DNA from: Candidatus Chlorobium antarcticum
Lineage (GTDB): Bacteria > Bacteroidota > Chlorobiia > Chlorobiales > Chlorobiaceae
Length of the DNA: 64,000 nucleotides
NCBI GenBank assembly: GCA_030765725.1
Contig: JAVCDF010000001.1
Coordinates: 186,001 to 250,000, forward strand
Direction: 5' to 3'
Shown here: positions 18,966-29,420 of the stretch, in pieces
How the letters are laid out: each line of letters opens with the position of its first letter
Position numbering within the stretch: position 1 is the first letter of the stretch
Program-made: the position numbers and the translations under genes
Notes under the pieces: model-generated
Databases searched by the model: none
The model's input: the letters and a program-made list of their open reading frames with translations, nothing else
Told to the model about the DNA's origin: nothing

Positions 18966-20035
18966 GCGCCGCTTTCGCTTATATCTACCGTTACAGCGTC
19001 CCCTTTCTGGAACCAATGACGGTCAAAGGTCACAGGATGAACGACAGGGAGGGGATTGTGCTTGCGCTCCAAAGCGAAAACGGAGAGCACAGGGCATACG
19101 GCGAAATTGCCCCCCTGCCGGGCCTGCACAGAGAGAGCCTTGAAGCGGCCGAACGGCAGATTGTTGAAACTCTGGCAATGCAGGGCGGACACCACAAAAC
19201 ACTGGTAACCGAAGGGCTCTTTCCCTCCGTCCGCCTCGGTCTTGAAATGGCTGTGCTGAACCTTGAGGCTCTCGTCAGCGGAACATGCCCGTTTGCCCCG
19301 AGCGAAACGCAACCACTTCCGAAGGTGCCCCTCAATGCTCTGCTCTTCGGCAGACCTGCAAGCGTCATGCAGCGGGCTGAAGAGTATATCGAACGCGGGT
19401 ACCGGACATTCAAACTCAAGGTCACCCCGGAACTGATGGCAGACGCGGTAGAGAGTACAACCCGACTCCACCAAAAATACGGAAGCAGCATCACCATCCG
19501 TCTTGACGCCAACCAGTCTATGGCGCTGGACGACGCTGTACACTTTGCCAAGGCCCTGCCCCCCCGAAGCGTCTCCTATATTGAAGAACCACTCCAGCAA
19601 CCGCGCGATATTGGCGAATTCCATGCCAGAACAGGCGTCCGCTCAGCTCTTGATGAAACCCTCTGGCAGAACCCGGCGCTTCTCCACACCCTTCCCCGTC
19701 GTGCACTCAGAGCTCTGGTCCTCAAACCAAACTGTCTTGGCGGCATTGCCGCAGTGCTCAACCTGGCACGGCATGCAACTGAAAACCGTCTGGAAGCCGT
19801 TTTCAGCTCAGCCTTTGAAAGCGGTATCAGCGTTGCGTTTTATGCCCGAATGGCCGCAGCAACAGCCGGCACTCCCGTTGCCTGCGGGCTCGACACTTAC
19901 CGCTACCTGAAAGACAACCTGCTTCATTCACCCTTCGATGCCACAAACGGAGAATTCGATTCCGATAAACTCTACCCCGAAGCGCAACGGGTCAACCTCA
20001 CGAACCTCACCCTCTCCTCGATATGGACCCTGTAA
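18962..20035 (+). CDS. menC: o-succinylbenzoate synthase
   Basis: Enolase-superfamily dehydratase giving o-succinylbenzoate. The start is GTG at 18962 in a GTGA overlap with the menB stop. The 357-residue protein shows the barrel motifs TFKLKV (~139-144, the KxK-type lysines), RLDAN (~180, metal aspartate), EEPL (~206, metal glutamate), ALDETLW (~230) and LKPNCLGG (~253-260). These are the residues expected for MenC. It overlaps menE by 13 bp. Confidence 0.93.
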   Translation: MSAAFAYIYRYSVPFLEPMTVKGHRMNDREGIVLALQSENGEHRAYGEIAPLPGLHRESLEAAERQIVETLAMQGGHHKTLVTEGLFPSVRLGLEMAVLNLEALVSGTCPFAPSETQPLPKVPLNALLFGRPASVMQRAEEYIERGYRTFKLKVTPELMADAVESTTRLHQKYGSSITIRLDANQSMALDDAVHFAKALPPRSVSYIEEPLQQPRDIGEFHARTGVRSALDETLWQNPALLHTLPRRALRALVLKPNCLGGIAAVLNLARHATENRLEAVFSSAFESGISVAFYARMAAATAGTPVACGLDTYRYLKDNLLHSPFDATNGEFDSDKLYPEAQRVNLTNLTLSSIWTL

Positions 20036-21438
20036 GGGAAGCTGCACAACGCTTCGGCGCCCTGCCGGCACTCATAACGCCTGAGAGAACCATCTCCTTT
20101 CAAGAGTGCGACGCCTTGGCAGAAAGCATTGCGGCCCGGCTTCAACAAAAAGGGCTTGCGGAAGGAGCCATTGCTGTGATTGTCTCGCCAAACACGGTTG
20201 AAATGGTCCTCTGCCTCTATGCTCTCCTCAAGGCAGGCATGGTGGCCGCCCCCCTGAACCACCGGCTCCCGGAGACGACCCTCAGCCGCTTAAAGAAAGC
20301 TCTCCGTCCCAACCTCATCCTCAGCACTGAAGAATGCGCTCTCCTCGTATCCTATGCCAGAAACAGCCCGGAAAGGATGGCGCCGCCGGCGACCGGCCCC
20401 CTCAGCCCCGCAACCATCATCCACACTTCAGCCAGCACAGGAACGGCAAAAGCTGTCATGCATACCGCCAGCAGCCATATTGCCAATGCAGAGGGCGCAA
20501 ACGCCAATATCCCCTTCGGCCCCAGCTACCTGTGGCTACTCTCTCTGCCACTCTTCCATATCGGCGGCTGCGCCATTCTCTTCCGCTCCCTCATCTCCGG
20601 CGGCGCAATAGCCATTGACAGCCCGGGAGCCTCCATTCAAAGCTCCATGGGCCGTTTCCCCCTCACCCACCTCTCTCTTGTTCCCACGCAGCTCTACCGG
20701 CTGCTTGCCATGGAACAGGAGAAAGCGGCACTGCAACGCCTCAGGGCAATCCTGCTCGGCGGCGCCCCGGCCTCGAACCACCTTATCGAGAAGGCAGCCA
20801 GCCACCATCTGGCCATCTATCTGAGTTACGGCTCCACGGAAATGGGCTCACAGATAGCCACCACCCCCGCACCCCTCACCGCCCCCGGCATCCCTCCACC
20901 GAAGCTGCTCGCCGGACGGGAAGCGTCAACCGCCCCTGACGGGGAGCTTCTGGTCCGCGGGAAATGTCTCTTTTCCGGATATTTCCACAACAAATCCCTG
21001 ATTCCTGCAACCGACGCTGAAGGATGGTTCCATACCGGCGACATTGGCACCATCAAAACCGATGGCGGGCTTCAGCTGATGGGCAGAAAAGACAACATGT
21101 TCATTTCAGGGGGCGAAAATATCCATCCTGAAGAAATTGAGCGAGCGCTCCTGGAGATGGATGGCATTCTTGAAGCACTGGTAGTACCCGTCCCTGACAG
21201 CGAATACGGTGAGCGGCCAGCCGCCTTCATCCGGACAGCCACACTAGGATACCCGGATGAAACAAGCATCCTGAAGCAAGTTCAGCAACTGGCAGGAACA
21301 TTAAAAACGCCAGTACTTCTCTTCAGAATATGCCAATGGGCAACCCTTCCGGGCTCAGAGAAAACAGACAGGAAATGGTACCAGAGACTGGCGAGGGAAT
21401 ATCGGACGGGAGGGATCAGCGACGGGCTTTGCGTTTGA
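20023..21438 (+). CDS. menE: o-succinylbenzoate-CoA ligase
   Basis: Adenylate-forming acyl-CoA synthetase of the menaquinone pathway. The 471-residue protein contains HTSASTGTAKAV (~129-140, P-loop A3), SYGSTEMG (~266-273, A5), TGDIGTI (~340, A7) and GRKDNMFISGGENIHPEEIE (A8). Its start lies inside the end of menC and its end overlaps the convergent membrane-protein gene by 23 bp. It closes the cluster; DHNA-CoA thioesterase, menA and the methyltransferase are not in the window. Confidence 0.93.
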   Translation: MDPVREAAQRFGALPALITPERTISFQECDALAESIAARLQQKGLAEGAIAVIVSPNTVEMVLCLYALLKAGMVAAPLNHRLPETTLSRLKKALRPNLILSTEECALLVSYARNSPERMAPPATGPLSPATIIHTSASTGTAKAVMHTASSHIANAEGANANIPFGPSYLWLLSLPLFHIGGCAILFRSLISGGAIAIDSPGASIQSSMGRFPLTHLSLVPTQLYRLLAMEQEKAALQRLRAILLGGAPASNHLIEKAASHHLAIYLSYGSTEMGSQIATTPAPLTAPGIPPPKLLAGREASTAPDGELLVRGKCLFSGYFHNKSLIPATDAEGWFHTGDIGTIKTDGGLQLMGRKDNMFISGGENIHPEEIERALLEMDGILEALVVPVPDSEYGERPAAFIRTATLGYPDETSILKQVQQLAGTLKTPVLLFRICQWATLPGSEKTDRKWYQRLAREYRTGGISDGLCV

Positions 21439-21928
21439 GACGGAACACGGCAAGCATTCCACCGAAACCGGCAATAGGGGCATAAAACGCTGCTGAAAAC
21501 AGCATACTGGCAAGAATGTCACGCCACGAAAGGGAGATGGGGGCAAGGGCAAGTTTTTCAGCCTCAAGCAGCGCTTGCACCTGATCCTGAAGTTCAGGTT
21601 TGTCGCGGGCCATATCAAGCACCCACCCAATGACCAGGGCAAGGCTTTCAGTTCCAGGTCTGTACCCGGCATACTCCATCAGCAACCATGCCGCCCCCTC
21701 CGAAAGGATACCACCCAAAACGCCGGCAAAAAAACCAAGCACAAAGGCCTCATTGTAGGAAAGGCGTACCTGGTACCGCATAATACTTACGGTAAGAGCA
21801 AAGAGACCTGCAAGAAAGATTCCCGAGAACAGGAACACATTGAGCATGGTCAGATAGGGCACGGTCGTCGTCACAAGAACGATTGCCACACCAATCAGAA
21901 CGGTACTGGATTTTTCACGGGAGTTCAT
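21416..21928 (-). CDS. DUF4199-like membrane protein
   Basis: Predicted inner-membrane protein of 170 residues with four hydrophobic segments (approximately 9-25, 29-47, 60-85, 135-158). Pattern and size resemble the DUF4199 family common in Bacteroidetes/Chlorobi; the resemblance is from memory. It is the last gene of the parA-parB-dapB run, starting 6 bp after dapB. Function unknown. Confidence 0.6.
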   Translation of the reverse strand: MNSREKSSTVLIGVAIVLVTTTVPYLTMLNVFLFSGIFLAGLFALTVSIMRYQVRLSYNEAFVLGFFAGVLGGILSEGAAWLLMEYAGYRPGTESLALVIGWVLDMARDKPELQDQVQALLEAEKLALAPISLSWRDILASMLFSAAFYAPIAGFGGMLAVFRLKRKARR

Positions 21929-21934
21929 AACAGG

Positions 21935-22681
21935 TCAGGCAAGCAGTTCATTCAAAAAGTCGTCCATACTGTACATACCCGGCAACTTTCTGTGCTGTCC
22001 GGCAAGCCAAGCCGCAGCCTCAACCGCACCCGACGCAAATCCGGAACGGCTTTTGGCGGTATGGGAGAGTACTATTTCATCTGCCTCCGAATCAATGAAT
22101 GCAGAGTGCTTGCCAAACACGCTGCCCAGGCGAAGAGAGGCAACCTGAAGGTCTTCGGAAGGAAGCCGTCCCGCTTGAGGCAGTTCACGAACAATACGCT
22201 GTTTTCGACTGTTGGCCGACAGAATTACATTGGCAGCTGCCAGTGCCGTACCACTGGGGAAATCAACCTTGCCGGTATGGTGCTGCTCTTCAACGGCAAT
22301 GTCGAACTGCCCGAACGGAGCAATCAGCCTTGCCGCCTCACGAAGGGTACGCAAAAAAACATTGACCCCGAGAGAAAAATTGGCCGAGGAGAGAAGTGAC
22401 GCACCGGCCGCGGAAACTTTAGCCGCAACTTCCTCACGAAGCCCGTCCCATCCGGTTGTACCCGAAACAACAGGTACCCCTGAAACAAGCATTGCGTCGA
22501 GGTTCTGGAGAAAGGCGTCGCGAACGGTAAAATCAATAATTGCGTCACTGCCCTGAAAAACCTCTGGGGTAATCACTGCGTCAATATCAAGAACAGCCGC
22601 AACGCTGTGAAGGGGAGATGACTCTATAACGGCGGCAACCTCATGGCCCATCCTGCCATTTCCTACAAGGGTAAACTTCAT
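21935..22681 (-). CDS. dapB: 4-hydroxy-tetrahydrodipicolinate reductase
   Basis: NAD(P)H-dependent reductase of lysine and diaminopimelate synthesis. The open frame extends upstream into parB, but the ATG at 22681 gives the proper start [15 protein letters not shown] with the Rossmann GxGxxG. The 248-residue protein then shows [22 protein letters not shown] and a divergent [16 protein letters not shown] in place of the usual ExHHxxKxDxPSGTA, so the catalytic H-H and K-DxPSG are present. It sits between parB and a membrane protein. Confidence 0.93.
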   Translation of the reverse strand: MKFTLVGNGRMGHEVAAVIESSPLHSVAAVLDIDAVITPEVFQGSDAIIDFTVRDAFLQNLDAMLVSGVPVVSGTTGWDGLREEVAAKVSAAGASLLSSANFSLGVNVFLRTLREAARLIAPFGQFDIAVEEQHHTGKVDFPSGTALAAANVILSANSRKQRIVRELPQAGRLPSEDLQVASLRLGSVFGKHSAFIDSEADEIVLSHTAKSRSGFASGAVEAAAWLAGQHRKLPGMYSMDDFLNELLA

Positions 22682-22730
22682 ACTGTTTTCACTTCTATCT
22701 TTCGGGTAGCTGCTGCGCGGGGAATACGGT

Positions 22731-23618
22731 TCACTCGTCACCCATAATTTCAAGAATCCTGTCCAAATCGTCCCCGGAAAAATACTGGATATGGATTTCT
22801 CCTTTCCCCGCATTTTTCTCAATGATACGGACCTTTGTTGCCAGCTTGTTGCGAAGCAGCGACTCCAGCTGTGCAATATGTGGCGCCCGTTCCGCTCCGA
22901 CCATTGACTCCGGTTCCTGCCTTTCTCTGAAGAGGCTGTTCACCAATGCTTCTGTCTGGCGGACTGAAAGCTGGCGGGAGAGAATTTGACGCCACACCTT
23001 CACCTGCTGCTGCTCATTGGGCAGGTTGATGAGCGCGCGGGCATGTCCGGACGATATTTCGTTTTTGCGGATACTGTCCTGAATCTGCATGGGAAGCTTG
23101 AGAAGACGGAGAAAATTGCTGACCGTGGAACGGTTCTTCCCCACCTTCTGGGCAATTTCATCCTGCGTCAGACGGCACTTGGTGGTAAGGCTTTTCAGGG
23201 CCAGGGCAACCTCAATGGCGTTCAGATCCTCTCTCTGAATATTCTCAATAAGAGCCATCTCCAGTTTTCCCTGATCCTGCTGAGCCGCAATCACATAGGC
23301 GGGAATGAACTTGAACCCGGCCTTACGGGCCGCACGAAGACGGCGCTCTCCACTGATAAGCTGATACCCGTCACCTTCTCTGGTTACCGTTACCGGCTGA
23401 ATCACGCCGTTCTCAAGAATGGAGTTCATAAGCTCCTCAAGAGCCGTTTCATCAAACTCCCTTCGCGGCTGAAAAGGATTGGCATGAATTGCCTCAACCG
23501 GAAGACTCCCGATTGCACCAGCCACAAGAGAGGCATCTGAAAACTCTTTGGAAGAAGAGGAATACTCTTCGTCCGGAATCAGGGCTTTCAGTCCCTTGCC
23601 CAATGCATTTTTAGCCAT
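22731..23618 (-). CDS. parB: chromosome partitioning protein ParB
   Basis: CTPase and DNA-binding protein that loads at parS and spreads to organise the origin region. The 295-residue sequence contains the N-terminal box ([17 protein letters not shown]), the CTP-binding [12 protein letters not shown] and [12 protein letters not shown] segments (~100-140), the helix-turn-helix ([21 protein letters not shown], ~160-180) and a C-terminal dimerisation part. It follows parA by 27 bp. No consensus parS was seen in the window. Confidence 0.96.
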   Translation of the reverse strand: MAKNALGKGLKALIPDEEYSSSSKEFSDASLVAGAIGSLPVEAIHANPFQPRREFDETALEELMNSILENGVIQPVTVTREGDGYQLISGERRLRAARKAGFKFIPAYVIAAQQDQGKLEMALIENIQREDLNAIEVALALKSLTTKCRLTQDEIAQKVGKNRSTVSNFLRLLKLPMQIQDSIRKNEISSGHARALINLPNEQQQVKVWRQILSRQLSVRQTEALVNSLFRERQEPESMVGAERAPHIAQLESLLRNKLATKVRIIEKNAGKGEIHIQYFSGDDLDRILEIMGDE

Positions 23619-23645
23619 ATGTCCCTGCTCCTGAGCAACCAGCAG

Positions 23646-24443
23646 CTATGGCCGCCGGACTTTAAATTTTTTGATGTTTCCATCCCTCTCGAAAATTTCA
23701 CGGACCAAGTCAAGGTAATCTTTGGAACCAATGCTCTGCGCATCATAAAGCAATGCGGGCTTACCATGGCTCGGTGCCTCGGAAAGACGGACATTCCGCC
23801 GGATATGGGTCCGGTACACCTTGTCTTTAAAAAACTTACGAACCTCTTCATCAACCTGCGTTGCAAGACGGAGACGGGAATCAAACATGGTAACCAGCAC
23901 TCCCTCTATCTCCAGATTCGGGTTCAGATGCTTGCGCACAATGCTGATGGTGTTGAGCAGTTTGCCCAGACCTTCAAGCGCATAATATTCAGCCTGCACA
24001 GGAATCAGAACGGAATCAGCCGCCGTGAGTGAATTGAGGGTAATCAGCCCAAGAGATGGAGGACAGTCCATGATGATGTAATCATACCGTTCACGAACCC
24101 CCTTCAGAGCTTTCTGCATCACATACTCGCGCTCATGCATGTTCACCAGTTCAACCTCCATGCCAACAAGATTGACATTTGAAGGCAGCACATCCAGATA
24201 CTCAAGAGACGAAGCGGTAATGGCATTCTGAAGATCGCCCCCTTTCACCATAACCTGATAAAAGGTGTTGTCAATCTCATCAGTCACCTCTATACCAAAG
24301 CCCGAAGTAGCATTGGCCTGCGGATCAATATCAATAAGCAGGGTCTTGAACTCTGATACCGCAAGTGATGCGGCAATATTGACAGCGGTGGTCGTTTTCC
24401 CGACTCCGCCCTTCTGATTTGCAATCGCAATGACTCGGCCCAT
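23646..24443 (-). CDS. parA: chromosome partitioning ATPase ParA (Soj)
   Basis: Deviant-Walker ATPase partner of ParB. The 265-residue protein starts [20 protein letters not shown] with the signature KGGVGKTT (11-18). The Walker A' [13 protein letters not shown] lies near 40 and the [10 protein letters not shown] motif near 125. There is no N-terminal DNA-binding extension, as in chromosomal Soj proteins. A good promoter lies directly upstream (24496-24524). The par genes often sit near the replication origin, but no origin features are visible here. Confidence 0.96.
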   Translation of the reverse strand: MGRVIAIANQKGGVGKTTTAVNIAASLAVSEFKTLLIDIDPQANATSGFGIEVTDEIDNTFYQVMVKGGDLQNAITASSLEYLDVLPSNVNLVGMEVELVNMHEREYVMQKALKGVRERYDYIIMDCPPSLGLITLNSLTAADSVLIPVQAEYYALEGLGKLLNTISIVRKHLNPNLEIEGVLVTMFDSRLRLATQVDEEVRKFFKDKVYRTHIRRNVRLSEAPSHGKPALLYDAQSIGSKDYLDLVREIFERDGNIKKFKVRRP

Positions 24444-24495
24444 AAAGAAAATGGGGGGGATTTACCGAAGTTGAAATTAGGCTGTGACTTGATAC

Positions 24496-24524
24496 ATTAT
24501 ACTATATACAAAAAACGATTACAA
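24496..24524 (-). promoter_or_regulatory. predicted promoter for parA-parB-dapB
   Basis: On the minus strand, TTGTAA (24524-24519) and a consensus TATAAT (24501-24496) are separated by 17 bp. They lie 52 bases before the parA ATG. This is the closest match to the sigma-70 consensus in the window. Confidence 0.7.
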
Positions 24525-24541
24525 ACTCTATTCGTGCGCTG

Positions 24542-25132
24542 ATGGTGCGGCTTGAAAAACAATTTTTTGACACCCCGACACTGCAGCTTGCCCAAGCCCT
24601 TCTCGGGAAAACATTCGTCCGCATCCTGCCCAGAAACACTATCCTGAAAGGGCGGATTGTGGAAACCGAAGCCTACCTCGGAGAGAACGACGAAGCAAGC
24701 CATGCACATCGCGGGGAAACCGAAAGAAACCGGCCAATGTTTGAAGCGCCCGGAACCCTTTATGTTTACTTCACATACGGCTGTCACCATCTGGTCAACA
24801 TTGTCAGCGAACCCGAACACACTGCCGGCGCCGTCCTTCTCAGAGCCATGGAACCAGTGGAGGGAACAGCGTTCATGGAGCGGCAGAGAGGGAAAGTTGA
24901 GGCAACTAACCTCATGAGCGGGCCGGCAAAAATCGCCCAGGCGCTCAACCTCACCCGCAGCCACAGCGGGAGAAACATGTTCGGAGCCGAATTCTTTCTT
25001 GAAGATGCTCCATCAATCCCCGAAACCGATATTGGCACCAGCTCCCGCATCGGTATTTCCCAAGGGAAGGAGCTGCAATGGAGAAAGTTTGTCATCGGTT
25101 CCCCCTATCTTTCAAAAGGCCGCCCTTCTTGA
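24542..25132 (+). CDS. mpg: 3-methyladenine DNA glycosylase (AAG/MPG family)
   Basis: Base-excision repair glycosylase removing alkylated purines. The 196-residue protein shows ALLGKTF, the catalytic-site [17 protein letters not shown] (~37-53), [18 protein letters not shown] (~73-90) and the VLLRAMEP segment, characteristic of the AAG fold rather than AlkA or Tag. It is divergent from parA across a 98-bp gap that also contains the parA promoter. Confidence 0.93.
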   Translation: MVRLEKQFFDTPTLQLAQALLGKTFVRILPRNTILKGRIVETEAYLGENDEASHAHRGETERNRPMFEAPGTLYVYFTYGCHHLVNIVSEPEHTAGAVLLRAMEPVEGTAFMERQRGKVEATNLMSGPAKIAQALNLTRSHSGRNMFGAEFFLEDAPSIPETDIGTSSRIGISQGKELQWRKFVIGSPYLSKGRPS

Positions 25133-25221
25133 GGAAAAGGGAAAATGCCCTGTCCCTGTTGCAAAGTTGCAAAAAAAAGTCCTTTTTTAGGAAACCTGTG
25201 ACAAGGCGACAAACACCCTAA

Positions 25222-26616
25222 ATGAATCCTGTCATGATCGGTACCCCGCTGCTGCCCGAAATAAGGGAACTGATCGAGCGCCGCAACTTCAGCGCGCTGC
25301 AGAGAATATTCAACGACTGGCTGCCGGTTGACCTTGCTGAACTCATCAGCGACCTGCCGGAAAACGAACAAGCAATCCTGTTCCGGCTGCTCCCCAAGGA
25401 TGTTGCCACAGAAACCTTTGAATACCTCGATCTCGACGCCCAAGAGAACCTGCTGACGGCACTCACCCAGAAGGATGTTACACGCATTCTCAACAGCATG
25501 TCGGCCGATGACCGTACCGCCCTCCTTGAAGAGCTTCCCGGAACAGTTGCCCAAGAGCTGCTGAAACTGCTCTCCTTCAAAGAATTCAAGATCGCCAAAA
25601 CCCTGCTTGCCTACGCCGAAGACAGTGTTGGCAGGCTGATGTCGCCGGACTATCTCAGCGTCAAGAAAGACTGGAACATCAATCAGGTTCTTGAGTACAT
25701 ACGCACTCACGGCCATGAGAGCGAAACGCTCAATGTCATTTATGTGGTCGACGACCACGGCAAGCTCAAAGGAGAGCTGATGGCAAGGGAGCTCCTGCTC
25801 TCATCTCCCGACAGCAAAGTCCGCGACATTATTTCAGAAGACAAAATCATCACCCTTACTGCCACCCAGGACCAGACCGAGGCCCTTGAAGCTTTCAAGC
25901 GCTACGACACCGTCGCCCTGCCGGTAGTCGACTCCAACGGTTACCTCATCGGACTGGTAACTGTTGACGACATGCTTGATGTGGCCGAAGAAGAGGAAAC
26001 CGAAGACATTCAGAAATTCGGTGGTATTGAGGCTCTTGAAGAGCCTTACATAGACCTGCCCATCCCCCAGCTCATCAAAAAACGCGCCGTCTGGCTCGTA
26101 GTGCTCTTCATCGGCGAAATGCTCACCGCCTCAGCAATGGCGTTTTTTCAGGATGAGCTTGCTAAGGCAATTGTGCTTGCAACCTTCATCCCACTGATCA
26201 TTTCAAGCGGTGGAAACTCCGGTTCACAGGCAGCAACCCTCATCATCCGCTCCCTTGCCCTGGGAGAAATCTCCATCAGGGACTGGTGGAATGTCATGCG
26301 GCGCGAAATCATTTCCGGCTTTGCTCTCGGCGGAATGCTCGGCATCATCGGAGTTCTCAGAGTGGTTCTCTGGGCTATGATTTTCGGTCAGCTGACAATC
26401 CAATGGATTTTCATCGGTATAACGGTCGGCATTTCGCTGATAGGCATTGTCCTCTTCGGAACCCTTGCCGGCGCCATGCTGCCCCTGCTCCTGAAACACT
26501 GGGGCCTCGACCCGGCAACATCTTCCGCACCGTTCGTAGCAACGCTGGTCGATGTGACCGGCATTGTGATCTATTTCAGCGTGGCATCGCTGCTTCTCTC
26601 TGGCATTCTGCTCTGA
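25222..26616 (+). CDS. mgtE: magnesium transporter MgtE
   Basis: Mg2+ channel of the inner membrane. The 464-residue protein has the expected three parts: the N-terminal superhelical domain (~1-140, [20 protein letters not shown]), two CBS domains (~145-265) that sense cytoplasmic Mg2+, and five membrane segments (~290-464) with the conserved [20 protein letters not shown] pore region. It stands 89 bp after mpg. No Mg2+ riboswitch was recognised in that short leader. Confidence 0.96.
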   Translation: MNPVMIGTPLLPEIRELIERRNFSALQRIFNDWLPVDLAELISDLPENEQAILFRLLPKDVATETFEYLDLDAQENLLTALTQKDVTRILNSMSADDRTALLEELPGTVAQELLKLLSFKEFKIAKTLLAYAEDSVGRLMSPDYLSVKKDWNINQVLEYIRTHGHESETLNVIYVVDDHGKLKGELMARELLLSSPDSKVRDIISEDKIITLTATQDQTEALEAFKRYDTVALPVVDSNGYLIGLVTVDDMLDVAEEEETEDIQKFGGIEALEEPYIDLPIPQLIKKRAVWLVVLFIGEMLTASAMAFFQDELAKAIVLATFIPLIISSGGNSGSQAATLIIRSLALGEISIRDWWNVMRREIISGFALGGMLGIIGVLRVVLWAMIFGQLTIQWIFIGITVGISLIGIVLFGTLAGAMLPLLLKHWGLDPATSSAPFVATLVDVTGIVIYFSVASLLLSGILL

Positions 26617-26654
26617 AAAAGCGACGCCTCCATCACTGACAACACCATTCGCCC

Positions 26655-28328
26655 GTGCACCAGGAACGCGAATCACTTGAATTCGACATTCTCTTTGTCG
26701 GCGCAGGCCCGGCAAACCTTGCCTCAGCCATCCATCTGAGCCGGCTGCTGAAGAAGCACAACCTGAGCGCCCCGAAGCCGCTGCAACCCTCCATCGCCAT
26801 CATCGACAAAGGGCGGCAAGCGGGATCGCACCTGATATCGGGAGCCATTCTCGACACCCGCGCACTCCCTGAATTTCTTCCCGAAGGGGAGAGCGAAGGG
26901 TTCCCCGCCGGAACGCCTGTGGAACAGGAGCACCTCTGGTATCTCACCCGAACCCGCCATCTCGCCTTTCCCGCTGTGCCAGCGGCCTTCAGCAACAGCG
27001 GCAACACCATCTGCAGCCTCAGCGTCATGGGTGAATGGATGACGAAGAAAGCCGAAGAAAAAGGAATCGAATTCTTCCCCGAAACCGCAGCAACAGGCAT
27101 CGCAATTGAAAACGGACGGCTTGAGGGCATACTGACCGATGAAAAAGGGCTCGACCGGAACGGCCAACCGAAACCTGACTACCTGCCAAGCATGTTGCTG
27201 AAAACCCGCATCGCCATCATTGGCGAAGGGGCGGGAGGATCACTTTGCGCAGAGCTCCAGAAAGAGTTCGGACTGCTCCCAGAGGGAGTGCGGCGAGAGT
27301 ATGAAACCGGAGTAAAAGAGGTCTGGCAGATCCCTGAAGGAAGAGTACAGCCCGGCGAAACCCACCACGCGTTCGGATACCCCCTTCCCTCCAACCGCTA
27401 TGGAGGCGGCTGGCTCTACGCCCTCTCAGAAACTGAAATTTCCATAGGCTTTGTCACAACGGTTGAGCCCAACGCACCCGTTGCCGACCCGCACCTCAAC
27501 CTTCAGCTCTTCAAACAGCACCCGTTCATTGCCGCCGTCCTCAAAGGGGGCAACATGGTGGAGGCCGGAGCAAAAACCATAACATCAAGCGGACTTGAGG
27601 GAATGGGGCGCATCAGCGGTCCCGGCTTCCTCCTTACTGGAGAATCCGCAGGCATACTCGACATGCAGCGCCTCAAGGGAATACACCTCGCCATGAAATC
27701 AGGCGTTCTGGCAGCCGAAACCATTCTTGACGCCCTCATTCATGACGACTGCTCCGAAGGCCGACTGAACAGCTACCCGGAACGGTTCAAAAACTCATGG
27801 GCGCATGAAGAGCTCCACGCATCACGAAACTACCGCAAAGCCTTCACGAAAGGGCTCTACCACGGCCTCCTCCAGACCGGTCTCACGCTCACCCTGCCGG
27901 GAATTTCAGCTGTTTCCACATCTGGAAGCAGCGTTCAGCAGCCGTCCGCAAGGGCCCGAAAAGATCTCAAGGCGCTCCTGAAAGCAAAAGAAAAACACCG
28001 CCCCGACGGCGAAACTACTTTCAGCAAGTCCGACACGCTCTACCGCTCCGGCACCATGCATGAGGAAAATCAGCCCTGCCATCTCCGCATCAGCCCGGAA
28101 GACATTGCTGCAATATGCCTTGAGCGCTGCCGCACGGAGTATGGGAACCCCTGCCAGCACTTCTGCCCGGCCGGAGTCTATGAACTGACACTGAAGCCAG
28201 TCCCGGCTTTAAAAATCAACGCATCGAACTGCCTGCACTGCAAAACCTGCCAGTCCGCAGATCCCTATGGGGTCATTACATGGACGCCCCCTGAAGGCGG
28301 AGGCGGCCCCGGATACAGACTCAGCTGA
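26655..28328 (+). CDS. electron transfer flavoprotein:quinone oxidoreductase family protein
   Basis: Monotopic flavo-iron-sulfur protein of the ETF-QO/FixC family, 557 residues from a GTG start. The N-terminus has the FAD dinucleotide fold VGAGPANLASAI (the third glycine is replaced by N). GEGAGGSL and the long quinone-side region YPLPSNRYGGGWLY follow. The C-terminus carries the 4Fe-4S domain, with CPAGVYE and NCLHCKTC then PEGGGGPGY, almost identical to the mitochondrial enzyme's signature. It would pass electrons from ETF to menaquinone. No etfAB is present in the window, so the electron donor is unknown. Confidence 0.88.
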   Translation: MHQERESLEFDILFVGAGPANLASAIHLSRLLKKHNLSAPKPLQPSIAIIDKGRQAGSHLISGAILDTRALPEFLPEGESEGFPAGTPVEQEHLWYLTRTRHLAFPAVPAAFSNSGNTICSLSVMGEWMTKKAEEKGIEFFPETAATGIAIENGRLEGILTDEKGLDRNGQPKPDYLPSMLLKTRIAIIGEGAGGSLCAELQKEFGLLPEGVRREYETGVKEVWQIPEGRVQPGETHHAFGYPLPSNRYGGGWLYALSETEISIGFVTTVEPNAPVADPHLNLQLFKQHPFIAAVLKGGNMVEAGAKTITSSGLEGMGRISGPGFLLTGESAGILDMQRLKGIHLAMKSGVLAAETILDALIHDDCSEGRLNSYPERFKNSWAHEELHASRNYRKAFTKGLYHGLLQTGLTLTLPGISAVSTSGSSVQQPSARARKDLKALLKAKEKHRPDGETTFSKSDTLYRSGTMHEENQPCHLRISPEDIAAICLERCRTEYGNPCQHFCPAGVYELTLKPVPALKINASNCLHCKTCQSADPYGVITWTPPEGGGGPGYRLS

Positions 28329-28333
28329 ACCCA

Positions 28334-29407
28334 ATGAAAAAAGACACAACAGTTCTGGTTGGCATTTCAGGCGGCGTTGACTCCGCCACAGCCGCCTGCA
28401 TGCTGGTGAGTGAAGGATACCGCGTGATAGGGCTGAACATCAGGGTGCTCGACTCACCCGAAAGCAACCCCACACTGCAGCCCTCTCCCCTCATCGTCAG
28501 CAACCGCGAAGAGTTCCGTATCCCCGTCTACACCCTCAACCTCAGCAAAAGGTTCCGTGAGAATGTCATCCACTATTTTCAGGAAGAGTACCTGGCAGCA
28601 AGAACTCCGAACCCATGCATCGTCTGCAACAAAAAAATCAAATGGGCCGGACTGCTTGAAGCCGCCAACATGCTCCAAGCCGATTTTGTTGCCACAGGGC
28701 ACTATGCCTCAACATCATTCAGCGATGGTCGCTTCCACCTTCATAAAGGGGCTGACACAAAAAAAGACCAGAGCTATTTCCTCTGGATGCTCCAGCAGGA
28801 AGAGCTCTCAAAAACCATTCTTCCGCTCGGCCCTCTCACCAAACCCGAAGTCCGTGAACTCGCAAGGGTCTATGGGGTCCCAGCGGCTGAAAAGAAAGAG
28901 AGTCAAGAGATATGCTTTGTCCCCGGCGACGACTACTGCCACTATCTTGAACAGGCAATCCCCGACCTTGCCGACAGGGTTCAGGGAGGCGAACTGGTTG
29001 ATGCTTCCGGCACAGTGATTGGCCACCACCGCGGCTACCCCTTCTACACCATCGGCCAGCGCCGAGGGCTTGGCGCCGCCACAGGCGAACCGATTTATGT
29101 CACCTCAATAGACCCTGTGCACAACCGTATCCATACCGGAAAAAAAACCAATCTGCTCAGCCGGGAACTGACCGCCCGCGCAATGAACTGGATTGGGATC
29201 GAACCGCCCACGGAACCCTTTGAGGCAACCGCCAGAATCCGCTACCGCGACACCCCGACGCCCTGCCGCGTCACACCTCTTGAAGACGGCAGCGCAACAA
29301 TCTCATTCCGCTCCCCCAAAAGCGCCATCACCGCAGGACAGGCCGCTGTCATATACCGCAGCGACGAAGTGCTCGGAGGGGGATTCATTACGAAAACAAC
29401 CCACTGA
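28334..29407 (+). CDS. mnmA: tRNA-specific 2-thiouridylase MnmA
   Basis: Thiolates the wobble uridine (U34) of Lys, Glu and Gln tRNAs. The 357-residue sequence has the PP-loop GISGGVDSATAA (8-19), the first catalytic cysteine in NPCIVCNKKIKW (~93-104), KDQSYFLW (~138-145), the second cysteine in ESQEICFVPGDDY (~190-202) and GQRRGLG. It starts 5 bp after the ETF-QO gene and is followed by an esterase 13 bp downstream. Confidence 0.95.
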   Translation: MKKDTTVLVGISGGVDSATAACMLVSEGYRVIGLNIRVLDSPESNPTLQPSPLIVSNREEFRIPVYTLNLSKRFRENVIHYFQEEYLAARTPNPCIVCNKKIKWAGLLEAANMLQADFVATGHYASTSFSDGRFHLHKGADTKKDQSYFLWMLQQEELSKTILPLGPLTKPEVRELARVYGVPAAEKKESQEICFVPGDDYCHYLEQAIPDLADRVQGGELVDASGTVIGHHRGYPFYTIGQRRGLGAATGEPIYVTSIDPVHNRIHTGKKTNLLSRELTARAMNWIGIEPPTEPFEATARIRYRDTPTPCRVTPLEDGSATISFRSPKSAITAGQAAVIYRSDEVLGGGFITKTTH

Positions 29408-29420
29408 CAGAGAAAAAACC

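Noticed and set aside
21416-24541. parS site near parAB
   Set aside because: No GTTTCACGTGAAAC-like 16-mer palindrome was seen; an absence in this window does not exclude sites nearby.
25105-25758. 217-codon minus-strand ORF
   Set aside because: Antisense to mgtE N-terminal domain; no plausible start or motifs.
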